DNA from: Streblospio benedicti
Lineage: Eukaryota > Annelida > Polychaeta > Spionida > Spionidae
Assembly: GCA_019095985.1 (NCBI GenBank)
Contig: CM032666.1
Span: 48,823,005 to 48,887,004 of the forward strand
Direction of reading: 5' to 3'
DNA length: 64,000 nucleotides
In this document: positions 55,383-64,000 of the stretch, piece after piece
How positions within the stretch are numbered: the first letter of the stretch is position 1
Layout: each line of letters opens with the position of its first letter
The notes under the pieces: generated by a model
Database searches by the model: none
Told to the model about the DNA's origin: nothing
Seen by the model: only the letters and a program-made list of their open reading frames with translations
Translations under genes and position numbers: made by a program

Positions 55383-57196
55383 ACCCTAATGACATTTTAT
55401 AATTGTACTCAATTTGCACTTCATGCTGCACCCAGCTCCACACCCCCTTTTGCTAATTCTCGCCTAATTATATTCATGTGGCCAAACAATCCCATGCGGA
55501 TGGCTTTGATTCGTTTATATGATTTCCAACCCTGAGAGGATTGCCCTGGATAGGGTCACTGCGGCTGTATCTTGACAATGGAGGTTATTTGGACTAGTTC
55601 ATGGACCGCCCGTCTGAGGCAATAAGTAGGAGCATCAATTATACGACCAATGATGGCCATATATTCAGTTTCGTGCGTTTGTGGCATAGTTCACTGAATA
55701 CACTGACTGTTATCTACACCGTCGTGTGGTAAGAACTGAAAATGATCTGGGTATTGCCGGCAAAATTGATGATTGAATGTGCAAGGCGATTTGATCTGCA
55801 GGATAATGTAGCAGGTGAAGCATGCAAATTTAACCAAATCTATCTGGCTCGAACCGAATTTTGATGCAAAAATAATGGAGCCCGGTTGAATAGAAGTGGG
55901 TTCAGTTTATTCATTTAGAGGAACAATGTTTATGAGAAATGTAGGTAAAATAATGGCTTATGAAATGTTTTGAACAGTAACACAAAATAGGCATATTGTG
56001 CAATTTAGTAGATACAAAATACCCTAATACAAAGCGAGGCATCGGAGAACGACGATGCATTTATTGGGATGATCAATGTTCCCATTCAAATTCTGTGATA
56101 CATGCATGCATACTGCTTATGAATATGAACTGGCTCTTAAAATATACTACAATATCTGCTACTACAAACGATGCAAAAGGAAAGGGGGTCTTGTTTGTCA
56201 TTATAGTAGATGTCGAATTGCATACCATGGATCATTATCATGGTGCACGTTCTGTCCTCCTGGGATGCACGCTTTTTAATTAGGCGTATGGCGTTGAGGT
56301 AAACTTTTGTGAAATGCCGAAAAGTGGATTATAAAAACGCTGTTGTTTTGGAGCAACTTACCATGCCTGGTGAATTCACACATGATTGTATTCGTCAAAT
56401 ATCAACCACAGAGAAAACAGATGAAACACGTGTGTTTGTATGCTTATATTACCTCCTACTGGTGGTCGAATACATGTCTGCAGTATATTAAGGGCGTTTT
56501 CGTCCATTTGTATTGGCGCTTCTATATCTCCAGTTGGAACAAAATCTGTTGTTGCAGATGATATACACAAACAACGTGTTATGAGTAGTCACGTGACCAG
56601 GATTTACTGCTCTAGTTTTATTTATTATCCATAGGATGATTTCAAATCAATATTATAATGACATTCCGGCGTTTTGGATGTTGTGATGTCCTCACTATTC
56701 GCTTCAATAATATGGAAACATGCCCTGTACTCTACTAATGTACGCTGAAGTCCAGCTAACCAGTGCAATCGCCTAGATTTACCCAACTGCAATACAATTG
56801 CATTGCCTTTCCCATCCCAACAAGCGCTCCAAGAACGATCTTTAAGTTGTCCGATGTCTCTCTTGAGATATCACATTCAATGACAGCTTCCAGCTGAAAG
56901 TAAAGTGACCTGTCAGCCCCTGACACTCCAGGGACTTGTCCTCAGCACGGGTGGTAGAGAAAACTAATAGATCATTCACGTGATTCATTTTCCGGGTCTC
57001 AATCTATAATAGATAGCGTTTGTTCAAATTTTACTTGAATGGCGGATGACAGAGTGGGATAAAATCCTACCATGTGTCTAGAAATTGAATAGCAATCTAG
57101 TATGAAATGTCCGTATTTACAAAATTATACTACATGCAGAAATGTTATTACCCCTCTATTTACTGTGCCGTCGGTTGAGACATTATTGGACTTATA
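55383..57196. other. Intergenic, nothing recognised
   Basis: Several short overlapping frames near 56,000-56,640 on both strands have no motifs. Confidence 0.45.
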
Positions 57197-57322
57197 CATG
57201 GGCCCCAGCATCATGGGAGAGGATGTGTGGCATGTATGCTACAAGTAATATTACTTACATTGTACAAACACTATACCGTACACATTACTACTATTATATA
57301 CAAGGGTATCTTATAGCCGCAG
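57197..57322 (+). repeat. Dispersed repeat related to 24,571-24,790
   Basis: GGCCCCAGCATCATGGGAGA and GTACAAACACTATACC...TACACATTACTACTAT repeat the direct motif and the arm seen at 24.6 kb, in the same order. Confidence 0.6.
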
Positions 57323-59816
57323 AGATATGGAAGCCAGGACAAATAAGTGTTTCAGTTAGTTTCTTTGGTTGTTATTAGCAAGAAATGTTTAACTATAGAG
57401 TGTCTGTAAAACAAAATTCATGTGTGAATAGAGCACGCGTATCTGTTACCTAAGCAAACAAATTGACATTAATTCAATAATTCCTTCGTTCTTACATGTT
57501 GTGTAATGTATATGAATCAAATTACCGTTGAGACTGTTGTTATTGTGTAATGAGCTACATGGATTGTTGAAAACTGATCATAGTGTTAATTATTTAACCA
57601 CTGTAGTGAAGAATGTCAGTAATCTTCCAGTAACGCCTTGCTGTGTGATTTTTACGTAACCGTGCCTAATGCTTAATAGGTTCTACAAAGGTGGTGTAAC
57701 TGTCTTGGTCTATCCTGTTATTGCAATATTCTTAGATAAGCTAGACCTATGTAATCTTAGTGCACACGGACTTCCACAATCAATCTTTGTAAGACAGCTA
57801 TTCTCGTATAGTCAAGTAGTCAATCTCAGAGTTTTATGCTCTTAACCTTTTCAACAAATTATTCTATCGTTTGTTATATACAAGTATATACACTTGAAGT
57901 AGTGTTGCAAAAACTTAAACCATAGTTGTTTAGAGTGTATCAATTATTCCGTATTGGAAACAACATGCCCTACTTTATTATAAACGTCACTAAAAGGTCA
58001 AAGGTCACATTATCATGATTATATTTCCTTATCACTCTCACACAGTAATTTTGATTATAAACATCTCAAAAACTCTTGAGCGTTCTTTTGCATATCCATA
58101 GCTCTTAACATGTTGGTGCTGCAAGTTAATGATCAATTCGCTCAATACTCACCACTTAAGTCCGGTTTAAGGTTTTCTTCATAATTAGTCATTTTGCATG
58201 AATATAACAAAATGCGAAAAATACATCATTAAGCGTTGTTTTGACATAAATACTAAATGTGTCGTGTCGATGAAAATAAGCCGCGGGTGGAACTATTCCC
58301 CCACCAACAAGCTAATTTTCCCTAAAGATAATGTGCAATTTCCTAATTAATCTAAACAATAGACAAGACCATGGTACTCGCTGATTACACGCTGGAACAA
58401 TCCATCTACAAGTTACTCGGTTTACTCTTTTCCATTATTATTACTTTGGACACAGAATTGTAAATTGCAATAATGGGGGTTTGAATTAAATAAAATCAAT
58501 TAAATTGACGTATTAACCGCACTCCTTTGATATTATGCACTTTATTATACTTTCTTTTCACAATATAATTAACACGTGTGTTTATGGGTGGTTTAAAGTA
58601 TTAAAATTGCCAATTACTCACACAAGAGTACATCTTATCCGATTTGTTTGAAGGAATGTTTTTGCCGCTCCTACTGTGCAGATACTAGATACCTACAAAT
58701 CTCTGAATGTCAATTTCATATAAGAATATGTTGATATCTAAAGCAAACGACTTGGCTTTTTAAACATTGAAAAGATTGAATATACATATAATTTCACTGC
58801 CACCAAATGACCGAACTGGCTCCACTAATTTTCTTTCACATAATATGTGCGATTTGCGCAATAATGCCACCGAGGCAAACATGTATTAAAACACTGCATC
58901 ATACACACTGAGAACCGACTTTTGTAACTAGTGTTAAACCAAAATATGGCCGATTTTTGTGTGAAAATTGGTTATGATATTTTATTTGTTAAAACCTAAC
59001 CTGTCTATGTTATGCGTATAATATTTTTCCATGCACATTGATACTGTATACACGCAAAATAAAAGTCAACCCTTGGAACATTGCTGTTTTAAGACTCAGT
59101 GGAGCATTCATTTTATTTGTGCACGAATCGTCCATTGGGTTTAGGTTGCTACAATTCTTGCGTAAATGTGGCGGAATAACGTGGTTTAAAAGGGTAGGGT
59201 TTTTTGTATGAGTCACAGGGATGTGCAAGTTGATTAGATCAGGCTGAAGTATGTAATGTGGTCAAATGTAAGTGTAGTGTTCTTATCCTAACTGAATTTA
59301 TGCATGCTTAATGTAAGTACATGTATATAAACTATAATCATTCCCGACGTGTGTCAGTGGTGCAACTGTATCATAGTGGATAGATTGGTACATTCTATCT
59401 ATATTCCACATTAATTACTATGCGTATGGCCCACAAAACACGTTCTGAGATATTTACTTGCTATGCCCTTTGCTATTTCAATACATTTCCTTTACCTAAA
59501 ACACGTGTTGCTATAGGCAAGTGGTGGATGCGCATCATTGTACAGACAAATACTACTAAGTTTGCTCGACACGCACACAAGCTGTGGATCTAATCAGTGG
59601 CATTTAAAAGTGGTGCACGTAGCCCTAGCACAGTCGTACTGTCCATAGTTGCACAATAGATTTATACAGTACGCTACTAAACTAATGAGCTGGTTTATGG
59701 CCTGAACCACGAAAACCAGTAAACGTTGAATTCAAAAACAGGAACAAACGAAGCGTGCACTTGCCATCCACATAAATGACTCGTATCGAAGAAAGTGTCA
59801 TGTAACTGACAGCGCT
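57323..59816. other. Intergenic, nothing recognised
   Basis: AT-rich; no gene, repeat pair or RNA gene recognised. Confidence 0.45.
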
Positions 59817-59869
59817 AACCGAGCATTCACGCCCTGCAGCGGAGGTGAGCTTTCGCTGTGGGCTCGGTT
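59817..59869 (+). other. Hairpin-forming segment
   Basis: AACCGAG pairs with CTCGGTT, CCC with GGG and GCAGCG with CGCTGT around a 12 nt loop, with an asymmetric bulge on the 5' side. It is locally GC-rich. A structured RNA is possible but the match to any class is not visible. Confidence 0.25.
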
Positions 59870-62177
59870 GTAGAAGTTATTGCTCAGTGATAATTGTTTA
59901 GTGATGTATTATTGTAAAAATCAGATTTGTGTTCAGCGTGAGGAAAGTTGAACGTATAGATAATCGCAATATGACAGTAATAATCAACGCTTAACAATTA
60001 TGCAGAGGTAATTGTAGGTGAAAGTTTTCCTTTAATCTTTATGTTATTATTATCATAAGATGATTGACGCTTATGTCAGAGAATGTGTGTCTATGATGTC
60101 ATTCTGAGATACTAATGGTGATATTATTCTTAAACCCCTAACCCACGGTGACACGTTTAGTGACCTCGAGTGCAGAACTTGTCCTATAAATGTGAACGAC
60201 TGCTTTGGTGAAATGCGCAGATACAAAATCTTCCGGTCGACGTGTTCTTTTTGACGGTTCTTGTCAGTTTGCGAGCATACGCATGATACGTTAAAAAGGC
60301 AATGCCACCGGACGCAAACAAACAGCAACTAGTATTCCCACAACATATTCACGGTGCATGACCTCTGTGTATACACTCTCTACGGCATCAGACCATTGCA
60401 CTCTAGTTGTGCAAATCAATGAATGTTGCATTCACACGTGCTTTGCCACAACCACGTAAAAGCGTTTGACAAATTCGTGCTGCTGTCTAATCATTACTGT
60501 GCCGTAAACTGTGAATAATTGATATTCAAAATAATGTGCAGCCATATAGTCCGCTATAAAACATAATCACAAACAAAAGAAAAACTATTCAAAGTACTCC
60601 CCCACCAATCAAACGTGTACTTTCCACCATCTATTGAGTTCAAGTAAATAAAACCTAATACACACGCATATCTTCGAACCCACAAGGGTAATTTAATGCT
60701 AATTAACACACTTCAGTGTGGAGGTTTGCTCTAGTGCTAAGATTAGAGATACGCCGAAATAACAAGGTCGTATTGCATCCTATTATTCTGCACACAAAAG
60801 CGTACGACACTCGCGAGACGTCTGCTGTACAAATGATACCGTGTAATGTGTTCATTTGTACCCGTGTCAACAACGACTGACCGAGTGACACGGGCCGTGA
60901 TACAAACGACACTGTTGAGGGCGGACTTGACCAACCGCTGCTTGGAGACTTCAGTCTTCCTCTGTTGCTTGTAATTTACCCAGATTAGATCAGTTTGTCA
61001 TGGACTTCGCAAGGATATTAATCCCAACATCGTTTGTTTTAGAATAACCGGAGAAGAGGGTCGTATAACAGCGGAGATTTTTGGTAAGGGGCTATGTGAT
61101 ATGATAATGGCTGACAATACAACACTCGTTCACTTGTCCTCACAAGTGTAGACAATTTTCATGCAGGATAGCACTTGAGCAGGTTTGACAAAAATATTTT
61201 TTTTTACAAAATATCAGTTTCCAGAGCATGTAATATCCCTGACAAACAATTGATTTGTATCGCCTAGTTGCAGTTTGTTAGTGTTTTGAAAGCTCCTGAT
61301 TAGATCGGTTAATTCTGAGCATGACCTTTTCCTATTTGTGAAGTCCCAGTCAACTGTAACGAACCAATAAATATTGCAGCCTGCAGACTATACAACACAC
61401 ATGTGGTGCATAAAAAGTTAACTTCATAAAAAGTTAACTTACAATCCACACAATACTTGCGTCTCCTTGGTTTTTACTATTAAAAATGAATTATATCATA
61501 ACGTTCTCTTCGTTTTTTTCTGCACAGAAGCGGATCTTGTCAGTAGTCAGAGTAACAAACAAAAATTCAAATAGTTTGTACACAACAATTATATTAGTAA
61601 TTACGCGAAAATTGCTATACATGTACAATGTATTTAGTTTAACAATAACATTAAGATTAAATCATTGGCCTCTTGTCGAGAGTACTTACAAACGGTTTAA
61701 ATTGGTCTGGTTCTCGCATATTTTAATATTTGCATCCTAACTCCAAAATGTTTCACAATTTGGTGGTTGGGCTGTAACACAAACTAATCACGACAGATTA
61801 TCATGAATACTTAAAATTAATAACGGGTTTGAAATTGACGTTTGGGACTCTTTAGGTGATAAATATGGGCCATAATAAATCCACGGTGCGATGATCAGCA
61901 GACAATGCGACTATGGTGGCGTCATTATTGGTACTAAAATGCTCACCACATCATACACATGGCGAAGGTTCATGACTATGCTAGTAGTATAAGAGTAATT
62001 TACTATTATAGCGGGAGTTGGCACCTCTTGATTTGGTAAGTATTGCTTTACTAGTCTAATCCAGAATATAGACAGTGCATTATTATGTACATTACACTGG
62101 TTCATTGTTGTTTTCATTGAAATAGAAATGCGACGATTATTGACTCCATTTTATAGTTATAATTTTACATACTTTGA
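59870..62177. other. Intergenic, nothing recognised
   Basis: Includes a two-copy 16 bp direct repeat CATAAAAAGTTAACTT (about 61,410-61,441). No gene recognised. Confidence 0.45.
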
Positions 62178-62186
62178 CATAGTATC

Positions 62187-62609
62187 GGGGGTGGGGGTCT
62201 CTTCTTCAAAATGGGTACGGGTGTGCCATTTCGAATGTCGAAACGGTACCCATCGATATACTAATTTGGCATTAAAAAGTGACCCATGTCTATACCTTGA
62301 CGATGAAAAAGTGACCTATGTCTATACCTATTAAATAATGAAACTACATACTATTAACATATTATCAACAAAATGTTCAAAGAAAATATATCAATATCAA
62401 ACAAAATGGAACTTACGCTAACAATATCAGTACATTTAATTTCAGACCAATAGGTATACCAAAAATCACAGAATTTAGACCCATATCTATATTAAAACCA
62501 CAAAATTTAGACTTATCACTATATCTGAGATGTCTAAAAAGGTGACCCATAGAAATGGCACACCTGTACTACCCGACATGTTGTAAGACATCCTCCCCCC
62601 ACCCGAGGT
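62187..62609. mobile_element. Mutator-like MITE, 423 bp, 9 bp target duplication
   Basis: CATAGTATC lies directly on both sides (62,178-62,186; 62,610-62,618). The G-rich left end and C-rich right end are inverted, and GGTGTGCCATTTC (62,220-62,232) pairs perfectly with 62,552-62,564. Two direct copies of an AAAAAGTGACC-n-TGTCTATACCT unit lie at 62,275-62,332. No transposase frame. Confidence 0.78.
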
Positions 62610-62618
62610 CATAGTATC

Positions 62619-64000
62619 ATTAGTAGGCTCTTTGTATTTCTTGTTTTTGTATGTACACTGAGACAGGCTAGGAAACAACGTGATGTCCCTGCTCACAGCC
62701 TCAATGATGCATGGCATCATTATTAGGGGAACGACACAGTGAATAATTGCCACATCTTCATACGATAGAACAGTAACATATTCTGTGTGGAATGGCTAAT
62801 AATCTATGACAAACAGAGCAGTGTGCATACTTCTAGAAGATTATTTGATGATGGTATGCACATAAAAATGTGTTGATAGTAATTAACTGTGTCTACTTCA
62901 GACAATAGATATATATACTAAGCCGAGGGTCCGTTGCTGGCTGGTAGTAATGATATGTGACATTTGTCGGAAAACATTTACAATTGTGTTGTGTTTAGTA
63001 ATCAAAAGCGTTTAAGATATTCCTGTAATGTCTGTGTTCCGTTTGTTGGTATGCTTTGTTCATGTCTGTCGTTCATCTTTTTACGCATTCTATACTGACA
63101 CTGTACTTAGCAAAAATGATAAAGAACACAAGCGTATTGCTTTAAACATATAAAATCTGTGCCAGCGTATAGGCCAAGTAATCTGTACCTGCCATATTAC
63201 AAAATTGCTTTGAAACTTATAATGAAAGCATAAACATTATATGCAAATATATGACCAAAGGTATTAAAGATGTAATGATGAAATGGTTATTAATCAACAA
63301 ATAGTCTGGGAGATTTACAGTATTATAGAAGTGCTTTGAACGATGTTCAAATGTACCTACCTTGCCTACTGTGCAAATGTTAACATTTCCATCTGAGTTT
63401 GTTATATATGATATGCATACCCATGGTACCAAAGGAATTATACGGCTGCGTGTTAATGGGCAATAAATTGGAACATCACCCCAAGTAATACTCCAGTACA
63501 TAAACATATATCATTTTCGACAAGAGTTTCCGTGACCAGTGTAATATTTTCAGTGAGAGTACTTTGAGTGATTTTGAAGATAAATGATGCAATTGACTGG
63601 TTTAATACTTCCGGGCGTTTGATGCTCTCTTACGGTTTTTTATCAAGAAGATTCCATGCTCGGTGAGAAGCTAGTAAGCATAGTAGACTTGTAAATTCAC
63701 CATGTCACTTGCTATGTTAGTGCTCTGTCCCTGTCTGTGTCTCTGTCCCTCTCTTAGAATCTATCTCCATTACTATATCTACGTGTGCGTGCATGCGAGC
63801 GCGTGTGTGTCGCTTTCCATCCCTTCCAATCCATGCACTTTCTTCTTATTCATAGATGCCCCATGTGTGTGTCTATATCCTCTTTATTCTATTCCACTAC
63901 ATTGTGTACTTTTTTCTCTCCATCTCTCCTCTACTCTGATGCCTGTGTGTCAGGATATGTGGCTGTAGTAGATCAGGATCAAGGTTGTAAGAGGACGTGC
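62619..64000. other. Intergenic, nothing recognised
   Basis: The last 300 bp are pyrimidine- and TG-rich (CTCTGTCCCTGTCTGTG-type). No supported gene. Confidence 0.45.

Overview
This window is genomic DNA from an animal, most likely a marine-type invertebrate. The evidence is one channel gene of the DEG/ENaC family split into many small exons by GT-AG introns, an AT-rich background, many dinucleotide and trinucleotide microsatellites, tRNA-derived SINE-like pieces and numerous short non-autonomous DNA transposons. Nothing looks bacterial: there are no operons or long open frames. I cannot name the phylum from sequence alone; a lophotrochozoan or an invertebrate deuterostome fits equally well.

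The only gene I can support fully lies at 9,220-20,459 on the plus strand. I found fourteen exons by eye. Their splice phases match at every junction, and together they give a 609-residue DEG/ENaC sodium channel subunit. It has the N-terminal His-Gly gating motif, TM1, the post-TM1 FPAVTFCNLNPF block, the Cys-rich extracellular domain, the WPS motif, and TM2 with a Gly-Met-Ser selectivity filter. A second possible 3' exon (21,986-22,157) joins in the same phase and would give a different cytoplasmic tail. The 5' exons (3, 4, 6) are GC-rich and the 3' exons are AT-rich.

The introns and flanks carry mobile-element debris. Within the gene there is a complete short inverted-repeat element (9,490-9,715), a TTC/GAA tract just after the exon 4 donor, and a 1.6 kb Tigger/pogo-like non-autonomous element (15,211-16,810) that ends 31 bp before exon 10. 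Outside the gene I see TTA-flanked Harbinger-like MITEs (33,106-33,662; 41,217-41,547), a 0.33 kb MITE family with two copies (27,810-28,137; 51,744-52,070), two Mutator-like elements with 9-10 bp target duplications (47,697-47,844; 62,187-62,609), an unassigned 0.7 kb repeat in two opposite copies (4,930-5,675; 28,303-28,966), and a small palindromic family (24,571-24,790; 57,197-57,322).

Sequence quality is poor near the left end. Positions 488-1,987 are a homopolymer-block artefact bounded by a duplicated 46 bp segment and followed by a 100 N gap; a second 100 N gap is at 33,801-33,900. From 22 kb to 64 kb I find no recognisable protein-coding gene. A GC- and CpG-rich island at 37.8-38.5 kb and three short unplaced open frames (2.1-2.4, 4.0-4.2, 55.2-55.4 kb) are the best candidates for unannotated host exons.
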